From contig JABAKD010000041.1 in the NCBI GenBank assembly GCA_012845835.1, positions 62,001 to 126,000 of the forward strand: a DNA stretch of 64,000 nucleotides. The letters are read 5' to 3'. Below the pieces are notes generated by a model that had not been told where the DNA came from, ran no database searches, and was given only the letters and a program-made list of their open reading frames with translations. A program made the position numbers and the translations under genes. This document shows positions 1 through 9,651 of this stretch, piece after piece (the stretch's first letter is position 1; the number at the start of each line of letters is the position of its first letter). The DNA is from Undaria pinnatifida (lineage: Eukaryota > Sar > Phaeophyceae > Laminariales > Alariaceae).

Positions 1-1958
1 TAACTTCCAGGCGTAACCGGGAAGTCCGATTCCGACATCGTTGACCAACGCGTCCAACCGGTCAGGTAGACGACGTTGTTGGGGCGAGACGCTATCCCCA
101 AACTAGTGTCCCAATCAGAGCCTCCAATATAGGCACTATAATCAAGGCGGTCCCCCGACAAGGTAAGCCGGGTCAAAAAAGCATCCACGTCCCCACCAAT
201 TTCATCATCAAGAGCGTCACTCGTAGTCGGAAACTGGGTTGATTCGGTGCGGCCGGTGAGCAAAGGTCGATTCAGATCATCCAAATCCAGGGCCAGGACC
301 GAATCTGCCAGCTCACCACCAAGATAAGTCAAATAGTCAGCTTCCGTTCCTGCCTGATTCAACTTCAAGACGAACGCATCACTATATGAAAATCCGCCAG
401 ACTCATTACAATTCCCATCGGTGCCACAACTATCATCGTAAGCGCCGGCAGTTGTTGCTAAATCTGTAGAAATGGTCAGACCTGCCACAATCGCTTGCCC
501 TGCAGAATCAGCCTCCAAAGCGAAGGCACGATCTTCGCCACTGCCACCGACAAACGTGCTATAGCGCAGTTGGGTACCAGCAGGCTCCAGGACGGTCACA
601 AAGCCATCAAAGACACCACCAAAGCTCGTATCATAGGCACCAGAAGTAGTTGGGAAACCAGTTGCCGAGCGGGTCCAGCCAGCCACATAAACGGCATCAT
701 CAACACCAACTGTCAAAGCGGTGATGCTTTCCTGGCTGTCACCACCCAAATAGCTTCCCCAAAGCAGCTGGCTTCCATCCGCTGCGACCTTGACCACAAA
801 ACTGTCCCGCTCACCACCATGGCTACTGTCGTAGCCTGGCAGACCGGCCGGTAACAGATCTGGTGAAAATGTACCGCCGGCCACATAAGCATTCCCACTC
901 TCGTCCAATGCCAATGCCCGTGCATCATCAAAATTCTCGCTCGCAGTCCCGTTAATGAAAGTCCCGAATATCAGGTCAGATCCATCATCAGCAAATTTCA
1001 GAAGATACGCATCGGTCGGCCCCTGAAATTCATCATCGTAGGAACCCGCTGTGCGGGGGAAATCTGGTGAGTCGGTACGACCAACAAGATGAGCCTGCCC
1101 GTCCGCATCAACGGCGATCGCCTGGCCGTAATCCTGCCCGGTATCCAGCCCCATCGGGTTTGGGTTGACATGCAAAACATAATCGAGAGCGGTGCCAGCT
1201 ACATTTAATTTCGTCAGGAATATATCGATCCCATGTTGTGAGGTAGTTCCTACCGCATCCGGAAAGGTTATCGAAGTTGTATAACCGGTGGTATAGCTGT
1301 TGCCAACCGCATCAACCGCGATTCCATCAGCCTGATCCCATAATTCGTGGCCAATGAATGTACCAAAGCCAGCGGCCGGCACATTGCTGGCTTGCCCGAT
1401 TGCCACGGTATCTTCAGCAGCAAAGTAAAGGGGAATCTGCATGCTGTTTCCATTCTTCTGGAATAGCAATTGGTTGCCCTCAACGGCAACCGAACCATCG
1501 CTTTGCCAAATCAGCTTATCCGGCTCAGCGCCCAGAATCATTAAGCCTTGCCCGAAATCAACCAGCTGCCACTCGCCCCATTGCAAGGTTGACCATGTCG
1601 CTACATCCCGGAACCAGCTCTTTTCGTCAGCGCCATAATAGTAAGAGTGGGTTGTTTGATGTGGTGTTGCTCCGGCCGGTAGCGACTCCGCTAATTCAGG
1701 CCAACTCAACCGTACCGTCGTCACCTCATTTGTTGCGGAGCCAACCAGACCTAGCCAAATAGCATCAGCCGTGGCCCAGCCGATATATCCCTCACCTTGC
1801 CATTGATAAAGCACCGCCGCTTCAAATTGGCCTTCGTTGGCGATAATGGGGACGGAGTGGGGCCAGCTGGTCTCAGCCCTGCCCTTGGAAGGTGCCAGAA
1901 GCAAGGTAGCAGCAAGAATCAAAGCAAATACCGCGATGTAATAGCTGAGTTTTTTCAT
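1..1958 (-). CDS. Secreted SBBP/beta-propeller repeat protein (C-terminus beyond window)
   Basis: The frame is open from the ATG at 1958 to the window edge, giving 652 residues without a stop, so the gene continues to the left. Residues 1-27 look like a signal peptide (lysines, then a hydrophobic run ending near LLLAP). A lead-in domain of about 170 residues follows. After it come repeated blades of roughly 50-60 residues with the pattern 'AYVAG.T.S..FPTT.GAYD' and 'D.FV.KL...G..L.YSTY.GG', typical of SBBP (beta-propeller) repeats found in extracellular proteins of Chloroflexota and others. Its start overlaps the stop of the upstream glycosyltransferase by 4 nt (ATGA), so the two are probably translationally coupled. 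It is probably exported or surface-bound; the ligand is unknown. Confidence 0.85.
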   Translation of the reverse strand, partial: MKKLSYYIAVFALILAATLLLAPSKGRAETSWPHSVPIIANEGQFEAAVLYQWQGEGYIGWATADAIWLGLVGSATNEVTTVRLSWPELAESLPAGATPHQTTHSYYYGADEKSWFRDVATWSTLQWGEWQLVDFGQGLMILGAEPDKLIWQSDGSVAVEGNQLLFQKNGNSMQIPLYFAAEDTVAIGQASNVPAAGFGTFIGHELWDQADGIAVDAVGNSYTTGYTTSITFPDAVGTTSQHGIDIFLTKLNVAGTALDYVLHVNPNPMGLDTGQDYGQAIAVDADGQAHLVGRTDSPDFPRTAGSYDDEFQGPTDAYLLKFADDGSDLIFGTFINGTASENFDDARALALDESGNAYVAGGTFSPDLLPAGLPGYDSSHGGERDSFVVKVAADGSQLLWGSYLGGDSQESITALTVGVDDAVYVAGWTRSATGFPTTSGAYDTSFGGVFDGFVTVLEPAGTQLRYSTFVGGSGEDRAFALEADSAGQAIVAGLTISTDLATTAGAYDDSCGTDGNCNESGGFSYSDAFVLKLNQAGTEADYLTYLGGELADSVLALDLDDLNRPLLTGRTESTQFPTTSDALDDEIGGDVDAFLTRLTLSGDRLDYSAYIGGSDWDTSLGIASRPNNVVYLTGWTRWSTMSESDFPVTPGS

Positions 1959-3820
1959 GAACCAGATTCCAGATCAATTGTTATTAAATCCCACCATTCC
2001 GCTCCACCTGCCAGAGGCAAGCGACGGTCAGGATTAGCTAAATCGTAAAGTCCCAGGCGAACGGTGTAGCGACCGGCCGGTAAATCTACCGGCAGCAGGA
2101 TTCCATGATTGTCGACTACAGTTACCCCGGTTTGCCAACCCGTTGTCAAGGCTAAGCCGCCACCCGGCTCGCTGTCTCTTTGCGCCACAATGTTGCCGCC
2201 ACTATCAACTAGATGCAGAAATATCTTGTACCGTTCGTTGAGTGGCTGGAGCGCCTGCCACTGAAGCTGTACTGGCAAGATATCGCCAGGTAAAAGCGCT
2301 CGCTCCGGTAGCTGCGCCGCCAGCAAAACAATTTGCTCGGCAAATAACAGACCACCTTCAGGCAATGGTGCCGCTCTCATTTCAGCTTCTGCATCCGAAG
2401 GAGGCACAGCATACATCACAAAGCGGACATCGCCATACCATTGATCCACAGCCTTAAACGTTTGCTCATCCAGAAAGCGCTCAACACGCCGCTCAGGATC
2501 GCGCCCGGACTCGCCCCAGAAAATGGCATAAAGGCGGTCATGTTCAGCCACCAATCCTTGCAATTCTGCTTCCACAAGCTCCGGCGCGACAGCACCTCGC
2601 GGCAACGGATAGACGTCTGCCCCAGCCTGGTGATAGTAGGTAAAGACTTCCCATTGATTAGCCGCATTCAGAACGATGCCCGCGTTAGGATGACCCTCAC
2701 TGGCAATCCGTTCAGCCATTGCCCGATAGTCAGCCCGGGCATATTGGGTGTTATGGTATTGATTATCCAGCGCCCCGGCACTGCTCCAGAGAAATAATCC
2801 TGACAACCCCAAGGCCAAAGCAGCAGTCCAGCGACGACGCCACAGGGCAGCAAACCCAACCGCTAACAACAAGGCCAGAGGTGGAAACGCCAATAAGCTA
2901 AATTTGTAAAAGGCGGGCGACGTTGTCCCGACCAACCACAGGGAGAGCAGGGGCACAAATACAAGAGCTGCTACAAACAGCCAACGCTGGCGCATATACC
3001 AGAGGGCAGCCAACAACAAAATAACGAGCGGTAACAATGGCAGCCAAAGCGGCAATTCATTACCAATCCCGACCAATAAAAATTCAACAATATCTCGTCC
3101 AAAAGAGGTCAGTGACGTCTCTTCACCGGGGCGACCACCTGCTTGACGAAGAAAAATCGGGATCCAAACTGCGTAGAGAAGTAATGTGGCGACCATCATA
3201 CTGGCCCACTGTCGAACTCTTGGCCTCCAGGAAGCGCGCCAATAGATTAGTAGCCAGCTAGCAACAATGAGGTTATGGACCAGTAAAAATATGGGGTAAA
3301 AATAATGAGTATATAACCCGGCCACGGCCACCAGCACGTAACTGACCAGTAAGCTCGTCCTTGGCTGGCTAGCAACATACCAGCGCCACAAAAGCCAACT
3401 TTGTAACGTCGCCAGGAACGGGAGCAGGAGATACATTCGTGTCTCCTGGCTGTAATAAATCATGGTTGGATTGATTGCGACAAGAAAGGCGGCGATGAGT
3501 GGCACCGGCCGGTGCCACTGCCCACGGAACCACAACCTGCCCAATGCCAGGGTCAAGGCCGTTAAACCCACTCCTAAAAATGCCGAAAACGAACGCAATC
3601 CAAATTCACTGTCACCGACTAATTCGCGCCAGCCACGTAAGGCGATGTAATAAAGAGGCGGGTGAATATCACTGGCCGTCCCTTCCACAATGAGGTCAAG
3701 TGACCGCTCACTTAAACGAGCACTATTTCCCTCATCATTCCAGAAAGATTGGGCTTCTAATCGATAAAATCGCAGGCCGCAGGCGATTAGCAGAATCAAG
3801 ATCGCGATCCAACGCGTCAT
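1955..3820 (-). CDS. GT39-like membrane glycosyltransferase (PMT/ArnT superfamily)
   Basis: Integral membrane glycosyltransferase of the GT-C fold, expected to move a sugar from a polyprenyl-phosphate donor on the outer face of the membrane. The first transmembrane segment (residues 4-16) is followed by the acidic loop motif WNDEG (27-31) and DIHPPLYY (51-58), the conserved PMT-type signature. About ten further hydrophobic segments run to about residue 360. A soluble C-terminal part of some 250 residues ends in a beta-sandwich-like segment. I chose the ATG at 3820, which lies 14 nt after the previous gene's stop, rather than the upstream in-frame codon at 3871 that would overlap it. It sits between a cell-surface glycoside hydrolase and a secreted propeller protein, which suggests envelope glycan or glycoprotein work. 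Confidence 0.82.
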   Translation of the reverse strand: MTRWIAILILLIACGLRFYRLEAQSFWNDEGNSARLSERSLDLIVEGTASDIHPPLYYIALRGWRELVGDSEFGLRSFSAFLGVGLTALTLALGRLWFRGQWHRPVPLIAAFLVAINPTMIYYSQETRMYLLLPFLATLQSWLLWRWYVASQPRTSLLVSYVLVAVAGLYTHYFYPIFLLVHNLIVASWLLIYWRASWRPRVRQWASMMVATLLLYAVWIPIFLRQAGGRPGEETSLTSFGRDIVEFLLVGIGNELPLWLPLLPLVILLLAALWYMRQRWLFVAALVFVPLLSLWLVGTTSPAFYKFSLLAFPPLALLLAVGFAALWRRRWTAALALGLSGLFLWSSAGALDNQYHNTQYARADYRAMAERIASEGHPNAGIVLNAANQWEVFTYYHQAGADVYPLPRGAVAPELVEAELQGLVAEHDRLYAIFWGESGRDPERRVERFLDEQTFKAVDQWYGDVRFVMYAVPPSDAEAEMRAAPLPEGGLLFAEQIVLLAAQLPERALLPGDILPVQLQWQALQPLNERYKIFLHLVDSGGNIVAQRDSEPGGGLALTTGWQTGVTVVDNHGILLPVDLPAGRYTVRLGLYDLANPDRRLPLAGGAEWWDLITIDLESGS

Positions 3821-3834
3821 CGTGAACTCTTTGC

Positions 3835-5214
3835 TCAACTGTCCGCCTCTTCTTCCGTCGGCGTTAACCAATCCATCAACAGGAAGAAGGTCAAACCTCC
3901 GAACAGCAATACCAAGAAGGGTCGCGCCTGCCCCCAGCGATAGGCCAACATAGAAAATTCATCCGGATTCGCCGCTTCGGGAGAAGCAGCATATTCTTTA
4001 ATGGCATCATAAGCTGGCAAAGGGGTGAAGTTTGGCTCCAACAGTCTAAAGTAATAGACCGGTTGGTTAATCTCCTGCTCTGTAGCTTGCTTTAGGAACC
4101 AATAGTTTGCCACGCCTACCCAGGGCCAATCAGCCGCTGCTCGCTCATACGCCTCAACGGCATAACTCGCTTGTTGAGCCTCATCCACCCGTCCAAAGAC
4201 GGCTGGAATGCCATCAGGAGCCACATTCCAACCCATCTCACTGATCCAAATCGGCTTGTTTTCATCACCATTTTGCACCATGACATCGCGCAAAAGAAGG
4301 TTATGGGGATAGTTGATCACCGTAGGCCGCAAACGCAGATCGGTCGGGCCAGAAAACAGGCCATATCCCTGAGCCGACAAAATATCGAAGCATTCGCCGG
4401 CTCCTGCATTGTACATACGTTGCAGATAGATGAGGTCGTTCATATTGCGCCCATTGATTTGGATCGTGGGCGACATAGCCGCTGCTAGTACGACGATATC
4501 CGGATTTACCGCTTTGGCCCGATCATAAGCCAGACAAAGCATTTCCGTATACGCTTCCGGGTTGGCATCTTGCTCCCCCCATTCGTCGTAAATATTCGGT
4601 TCGTTCCAGAGCTGGATATAGTTGACTTGACCCTGGTAGCGCTCCACAACAGCACCAACAAAATCAGCATAATCGTTATAGTTGTCAGGCGGGGCCTTCG
4701 TTCCGATCGTATTTGTCATCGCCCGGGTCCAGGCCGGAGGATTGCCCAGCCGTACAATTAATTCCAGACCATGTTTTTCGCTCACCTCTACAATTTGATC
4801 ATATTTGGCCCAGGCATCAACTCCATCATTCTGGCCATCACCATCCAAATCGTTGCGGCGATCCTCAAAATCATCTTTCCCATGGATTTCGATATCTTCC
4901 CAAACAAATTGTTGGCGCACAAAACGAAAACCAGCTTCAGCCGCCAAGCGCAATGCCTCATCACGAACTTCGGGTAACGCTTCAGTTTGCAGGAAAGTAT
5001 TAACACCCAGAATTGGCACGTCAACATGCTCAATTTCGGCATCGGGTGCTAAATCGGGTTGCGGCCGAATCGCACTGTATAGCCAATGGACTATGCCAGC
5101 CATTTGGCCTTCCACCCCTTCCTCACCCGTCAATCCGTACGGTGAAAAGGTAGGCGGCAGTAGCGCGATCAATAGGCCAACAAGGACCAGAGGCATCAAC
5201 CAACGTTGCTTCAT
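3835..5214 (-). CDS. Membrane-anchored GH-A clan glycoside hydrolase (GH5/GH39-like)
   Basis: 459 residues. There is an N-terminal membrane segment or uncleaved signal (about 7-22) and a C-terminal transmembrane helix (about 430-450), so the catalytic part is probably exposed outside. The TIM-barrel hallmarks are clear: QLWNEPN carries the proposed acid/base Glu205, and PIWISEMGW carries the proposed nucleophile Glu326, as in clan GH-A. Residues 122-133 (DLDGDGQNDGVD) look like a calcium-binding loop inserted in the barrel. The substrate cannot be read from sequence. The gene follows the MFS gene by 7 nt and precedes the GT39-like gene, so the three are probably co-transcribed. Confidence 0.82.
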   Translation of the reverse strand: MKQRWLMPLVLVGLLIALLPPTFSPYGLTGEEGVEGQMAGIVHWLYSAIRPQPDLAPDAEIEHVDVPILGVNTFLQTEALPEVRDEALRLAAEAGFRFVRQQFVWEDIEIHGKDDFEDRRNDLDGDGQNDGVDAWAKYDQIVEVSEKHGLELIVRLGNPPAWTRAMTNTIGTKAPPDNYNDYADFVGAVVERYQGQVNYIQLWNEPNIYDEWGEQDANPEAYTEMLCLAYDRAKAVNPDIVVLAAAMSPTIQINGRNMNDLIYLQRMYNAGAGECFDILSAQGYGLFSGPTDLRLRPTVINYPHNLLLRDVMVQNGDENKPIWISEMGWNVAPDGIPAVFGRVDEAQQASYAVEAYERAAADWPWVGVANYWFLKQATEQEINQPVYYFRLLEPNFTPLPAYDAIKEYAASPEAANPDEFSMLAYRWGQARPFLVLLFGGLTFFLLMDWLTPTEEEADS

Positions 5215-5221
5215 ATGTACT

Positions 5222-6433
5222 TTAAGCCGCTACCTTAGGCGATGGCAACAACCAGACTCCGGGCAGGCTCAAAAATGCCAGGCTGGCACTTATGATGAAT
5301 GTAGGCCTTAGGCCGATACGGTCAAATAGGAAACCAACCATAAAGATTCCCAGGGCTCGAACCATAAAGTTGGCCGTAATATAGATACCGTTAGCCAGCG
5401 AACGATTGAGCGGGAAATGATCCTGTACCAGAGCCATCAAAACCGGGGTTGGCGAAATCGCGGTTACGCCCAACAGCAACAGCATGATGACTGTTAGCCA
5501 TCCCGTCGAGAAGATAAAGCCGAACATCATAATCGGGGACAAAGCCAACAAGACGGTCAACATTTGCTTACGGCCAAATCTATCACTCCAGGTCCCAGCA
5601 AATAAGGCGCCAAGAACGCCAGCCGCTTCCAGGATCGTTAACGAACCAGCGGCAATCCACAAGCTCACATTGGCCTCATCACTCATATAAGTCGGCAAAA
5701 AAGTCGTAACGCCGCCAATCATGAAATTGCGAAACAACATCAGGAGTGTCAGAGGCAGGAAGAAGCGAGCCGTTCTGGCCCAAAAGTCGCCCATTGCCAC
5801 AAAGCTCTTGGTTGAACGGGCAGCAACATCCTTTAGACGGAAATAGAGAACGGCAGAAACAATCCAGCTAACAATAGCCAGGCTCCATAATCCCCCTAAT
5901 CCCAACCATTCGATGCCACCAGCAACTACCAGTGGACCTACTGTACGGCCAAGTTCACCCGAGGCCATGAAATAGCTCATACCTTTGCCAACTTTGTCAC
6001 CCGAAACACGACCTATCATGGCTGGCGCAGGCGCATGGAAGGCTGCGATACTGATACCGGCAGCTAGTAAAATCAACGTTAGAGCAACATAACTATTGGC
6101 TAAACCTAATAAACTCATCAATGTGCCGGTTACGGCCGGTGCAAAAATGATGAAGTAGCGAACGCTTACTCTATCAGCAGCGTAGCCGATTAAAGGATTC
6201 AAAACGCTAGGGAATTGAGCCGCAATCGGCAGAATACTTGCCGCAGTGTTATTTATAGCCAGGTTGTCCCGAATAATGGGCAACAAAGGTGCAATAAAAG
6301 CACTATAGGTGTCATGGACAAAATGTCCACCAGCGATAGTAAGGACACGTTCTGCCTGAAATCCCTTTTTAACTTCCTCGTCTTCCAAAAGGGCATCAGC
6401 TAATTTTTCTTCGTCAATGGGGGGCGAGCTCAT
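5222..6433 (-). CDS. MFS transporter, fosmidomycin-resistance (Fsr)-like
   Basis: 403 residues with about 12 hydrophobic segments. After a 30-residue charged N-terminus the first helix contains GGHFVHDTYSAFIAPLLP, which resembles the Fsr/fosmidomycin-resistance branch of the major facilitator superfamily. A second-half loop DRFGRKQ fits the MFS loop signature. A good Shine-Dalgarno (AAGGAAGAG) lies just upstream of the ATG at 6433. It is the first gene of the leftward run leading to the hydrolase and glycosyltransferase, so it may carry a sugar or small metabolite rather than a drug. Substrate is not predictable. Confidence 0.82.
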   Translation of the reverse strand: MSSPPIDEEKLADALLEDEEVKKGFQAERVLTIAGGHFVHDTYSAFIAPLLPIIRDNLAINNTAASILPIAAQFPSVLNPLIGYAADRVSVRYFIIFAPAVTGTLMSLLGLANSYVALTLILLAAGISIAAFHAPAPAMIGRVSGDKVGKGMSYFMASGELGRTVGPLVVAGGIEWLGLGGLWSLAIVSWIVSAVLYFRLKDVAARSTKSFVAMGDFWARTARFFLPLTLLMLFRNFMIGGVTTFLPTYMSDEANVSLWIAAGSLTILEAAGVLGALFAGTWSDRFGRKQMLTVLLALSPIMMFGFIFSTGWLTVIMLLLLGVTAISPTPVLMALVQDHFPLNRSLANGIYITANFMVRALGIFMVGFLFDRIGLRPTFIISASLAFLSLPGVWLLPSPKVAA

Positions 6434-6568
6434 TTATCTCTTCCTTCTTCAACTGACTTGGTTCCACAAAAGGCGCCTTGGGCGACTACAAGCCAGAAGG
6501 GTATTCTAAACTATCCTGTCAGGATGGGAAGGGCGTCAGGTTAAAAATGGGGTAAACGTACGCAAAAA

Positions 6569-6604
6569 AAATAGCCATCGCCGTGGTGGTCGCGATAGCT
6601 ATTT
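6569..6604 (-). terminator. Rho-independent terminator downstream of the TspO-like gene
   Basis: AAATAGC (6569-6575) pairs with GCTATTT (6598-6604) and ATCGC (6577-6581) with GCGAT (6592-6596), with one mismatch. On the minus strand the hairpin runs straight into a T tract (complement of the A run at 6564-6571). It lies 170 nt past the TspO-like stop. The rest of the 6434-6773 gap holds the repeat copy at 6672 and nothing else I recognise. Confidence 0.75.
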
Positions 6605-6671
6605 CTTATGAATTACAGCCCAATCGCAGGGAATGTGAGCTGGAATATCTTAGGGAATGAGAGGAAGATCT

Positions 6672-6690
6672 GCCGCGGATTAACGCTGAT
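6672..6690. repeat. Copy of dispersed GCGGATTAACGCTGAT intergenic repeat
   Basis: GCCGCGGATTAACGCTGAT matches the arms of the hairpin repeats at 46159-46223 and 48901-48955 and the single arm at 60817-60836. Here only one arm is present, between the TspO-like gene and its terminator. Confidence 0.6.
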
Positions 6691-6773
6691 ATATTAGATA
6701 ATACGTCATGTGCTTGCCTTCCTAAGTGAAACCAATCAGGTAGCTGAAGCTTTACCGATTAGGCAATAGTGCC

Positions 6774-7583
6774 TTAAGCCTCTTGTGAAATGAATTGTTG
6801 AGAAGTCCGCGCTATGCTTTGTGTTCGCACTGCTCCAATCACGGCGATGGTGATGATAAGTCCGGCCGCGAGCAACGCCGTATTGGCAATCAGAGCAACA
6901 CCGATAAAAGCTGTACGAATTCCAAAGAGTGCCCAGATGAGTACCCCGGCATAGGCAAAGTCACGCCGATTATTAAGAAGCAAAGCCACTACGGCAACAG
7001 CTACCATCATCATGATCCCCGACCAGGTTTGCCCCGCAATACCAAAGCCATCCCAGCCATAATAGGCAGCCACCGAAGCGATATTAGCAATAGTAGCAAC
7101 GCTGATCCAGCCCATGTAAATACTGAATGGAAAGTGGAAAAACAATCTCTGAGCAACCGTGCGTTCGTTATGATGTTGGCCATTTTGCAGTCGTGCATAG
7201 GTTACGACCAGGGAAGCCAATAACGCCACCATAAAAATAACCGAGAGTGTATATAGCCCATAGTGCCAGGTAAAGAGCCAGACGCTGTTGAGAATGCTAC
7301 TTAACACGAAAAGCCACCCAATTTGGTGAATAGCTGGCTGATGTCGCTGGCTGGGCAAAGCCTGATAAACCATAAAGCCACCCAAAGCGAGATAAATCAG
7401 CCCCCAGATAGCGAAGGTGTATCCGGCCGGTGTAAAAAAGGAGGGCAGTGCGTCGGAGATGTCACCAGCCGTCCGACCATTTAGCGGCAAAACATTTGAC
7501 AAAACATTAACAGTCATCACCCCAATATAAGCCGCGATATTGGCGATAACTAAGATTTTAGAGGAAGTTGTTTTCGTTTCCAT
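6774..7583 (-). CDS. TspO/MBR-related tryptophan-rich sensory protein
   Basis: 269 residues from the ATG at 7583. It is highly hydrophobic, with about seven to eight membrane segments. The block FFTPAGYTFAIWGLIYLALG is characteristic of the long TspO/MBR-like family annotated as tryptophan-rich sensory proteins, and NSVWLFTWHYG and FSIYMGWISVATIAN also fit. Classical TspO binds porphyrins and cholesterol; function in this long branch is not established. An in-frame ATG at 7640 would add 19 residues, but a minus-strand promoter-like sequence between the two ATGs favours 7583, possibly on a leaderless transcript. It has its own terminator, so it is probably monocistronic. Confidence 0.78.
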   Translation of the reverse strand: METKTTSSKILVIANIAAYIGVMTVNVLSNVLPLNGRTAGDISDALPSFFTPAGYTFAIWGLIYLALGGFMVYQALPSQRHQPAIHQIGWLFVLSSILNSVWLFTWHYGLYTLSVIFMVALLASLVVTYARLQNGQHHNERTVAQRLFFHFPFSIYMGWISVATIANIASVAAYYGWDGFGIAGQTWSGIMMMVAVAVVALLLNNRRDFAYAGVLIWALFGIRTAFIGVALIANTALLAAGLIITIAVIGAVRTQSIARTSQQFISQEA

Positions 7584-7589
7584 AGGCGA

Positions 7590-7619
7590 AGCATACAACA
7601 CCTGTCTATGTTTTGTCAA
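7590..7619 (-). promoter_or_regulatory. Sigma70-type promoter for the TspO-like gene
   Basis: On the minus strand TTGACA (7619-7614), an 18-nt spacer, then TATGCT (7595-7590). The predicted start point falls at or next to the A of the ATG at 7583, which would give a leaderless mRNA. The -35 is perfect and the -10 matches four of six, so this is a sequence-based guess. Confidence 0.4.
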
Positions 7620-7668
7620 TGTATTGTCGGGTTTGTCCATATTTCACCCGGACGGTTGCATTGGCCAA

Positions 7669-9302
7669 TTACTCTGTCAAAGTGGCTGGCTCACTCGCCG
7701 GAATGGTGGCAATTTCATTGTCGATCATGAAGATTAGTATAAGGACGCTCAATAACGCTAGTCCAGCCGACATCAGCATGACGACACGGAATCCATCAAT
7801 ATAAGACCAGTGAATAGCCTGTTGTACGGCAATAGCGACTTCGGGGGTAAGACCGGCCGGTAGCTCTAACCCGGCCAGACTAGCCGCCCCCATCTGCAGC
7901 GATTCCCGTGTCGCAATAGACAAGCCCAATATCTCCGCCCGCGCTGCGAGACCTGACCGAAACCAGCTTAACATCACCGCCCCAAAGACCGCGATAGATA
8001 ACATCTGCCCAATCCGTGAGGCCGCATTATTAACGCCAGAAGCAATCCCCGATTGCCGCTGGGGCAAGGCACCCAGGGCCATTGTGGTCACCGGTACCAC
8101 AATTCCTCCTAAACCAATGCTATAAACCAAAATCGCCGGAAACCAGCTTGTCCAATATCCGCTCGCTTCGCCCGGTCGCAGGAAAAGCAGGAAACCTACA
8201 ACTGTAATTAAAATACCAACTGTCAAAATGGGTTTGGCTCCAATCCGATCAGCCAAAGAGCCAACCGCCCTGGAAAGCAAAAAAATCGTTATCGCCAATG
8301 GCAAAACGGCAAGGCCGGCAAGGGCGGCCGAGTAATCTTGCACTTGCTGTAGAAACAGGGTGATAAAAAAGAATGGCGCGCCCAGTCCTGCATACAAAAC
8401 CAGTGTCAACAAGTTAACACCAGCAAAGGTGCGTTGTCGGAATAAGGAAAGGGGAATCAAGGGATTAGAAACATTAAATTCAATAACTATGAACCCAACC
8501 AAACTGAGGGTACCGATAACCAAGCCCCCAGGACCCAACCGCTCGTCCAGCCTAAATTGGGCCCTTCAATCAAACCAAACAAGACACCGGCCAACCCTAT
8601 CATCAAAGCAATAGTGCCAGGCCAATCCAGCTTTGGGGAAATCGTCTCGTCGCGGCTGTCGGGCACATAATTGTGGGCTACGTAATAGGCCACAATGCCC
8701 AAAGGTACATTCAGGAAAAAGACAGACCGCCAGCTAAAACTGTCAACAAGCCAGCCACCCAGGACCGGTCCAGCCATGGTCACCAATGGAGAGAAAGTGG
8801 CCCAGGTACCCAACATCTTGCCCCGGCGTTCAGGTGCCACACTGACATTGATAACCGCTAGCGAAGCAGGCACCATGACTGCCCCACCGACTCCCTGCAA
8901 GAACCGGCCGACGATTAACAATATTGGATTGACCGACAAGCCGCACAGGAGCGAAGCACCGACAAATAGAGCAACGCCTATCTTGTAGACTTTGATGCGT
9001 CCATAGATGTCGCCCAGAACGCCGCCGAGAAGCAACAGTACGGAAAGCGTCAATAGATAGATATCGACGATCCATTGCAAATCGCCGATATCGGCATTTA
9101 ACGAACGTTGGATTGCGGGTAAGGCGACATTTACCGCAGTTTGGTCAAGATAGGTCATCGCTGTCCCCAGGATAGCAACAACCAGGACCATTCGTTCAAC
9201 AAAGCGAGCGTCAGCCAATGTATCTCCCAGGTCGTCGAGCTTGAAAGCAAACTTCTTTACGGCCCGAAATGAGTGTAACCTTTCTCCACTCTTAAAACAC
9301 AA
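7669..9302 (-). pseudogene. DHA2-type MFS drug exporter, frameshifted
   Basis: Two overlapping minus-strand frames make one 14-TM DHA2 (EmrB/QacA-type) transporter. The N-terminal part (8487-9302) has MTYLDQTAVNVALPAIQ, GGVLGDIYGRIKVYKIG and GRFLQGVGGAVMVPASLA. The C-terminal part (7669 to about 8538) continues from FGLIEGPNLGWTSGW into the second half. The switch falls at a run of five C (8525-8529 on the plus strand); one base appears to be missing. It could be a real inactivation, phase variation in a short homopolymer, or a sequencing error. The start is unclear: the TTG at 9302 lacks a ribosome site, and the ATG at 9191 begins exactly at TM1. Confidence 0.75.
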
Positions 9303-9327
9303 AGTTCCCGGACAAGCCGGGAACTTT
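9301..9327 (-). terminator. Perfect 11-bp hairpin upstream of the MFS gene
   Basis: AAAGTTCCCGG (9301-9311) and CCGGGAACTTT (9317-9327) pair perfectly around a 5-nt loop. On the minus strand TGTGTTTT follows, so it may terminate leftward transcription from the decarboxylase gene. It touches the earliest possible start of the transporter. The 9303-9651 gap also holds the hairpin at 9576 and a short repeat at 9372. Confidence 0.5.
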
Positions 9328-9371
9328 GAATGCTATGCAACCTTCTTCCCTCTACTCAGTGGTATAAATCA

Positions 9372-9393
9372 TTGCTGGGCCTGCGGTGACTTA
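9372..9393. repeat. Short intergenic repeat, copy 1 (with 23455-23476)
   Basis: TTGCTGGGCCTGCGGTGACT at 9372-9391 (22 bases to 9393) matches the stretch at 23455-23476 in 19 of 22 positions. Both copies are intergenic. It could be chance or a remnant of a dispersed element. Confidence 0.25.
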
Positions 9394-9575
9394 CCGTAGA
9401 GTCTCAAAAGGTCTTTCAGAGCGTGAGTCAAACAGCCAGCCTGCCAAATCAATAGCGCGACCTTTATCAAGCGAAACCCCTACTGAGGCTGATTTGACTT
9501 CTCAAGGGCGGAGGTCCTTCGCTTTGCCTGATTTTTTCGCGTGGCAGGTTTAGTTTCGCTCAGGGAAAACCACGC

Positions 9576-9615
9576 TACGTTTGTGGCTGGCGCATTGACG
9601 CCAGCCACAAACGTA
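9576..9615 (-). terminator. Perfect 17-bp hairpin after the decarboxylase gene
   Basis: TACGTTTGTGGCTGGCG (9576-9592) pairs perfectly with its complement at 9599-9615 around the loop CATTGA. It starts 36 nt past the decarboxylase stop. On the minus strand GCGTGGTTTT follows, a weak T stretch, so it is probably an intrinsic terminator or 3'-end stabilising stem. Confidence 0.6.
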
Positions 9616-9651
9616 TACCACTGATAAACTTCGCGTTCAGGTTGCCAAACT

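Noticed and set aside
4805-5311. 168-codon plus-strand frame opposite the glycoside hydrolase and MFS genes
   Set aside because: It spans two supported genes on the other strand and lacks any initiation signal.
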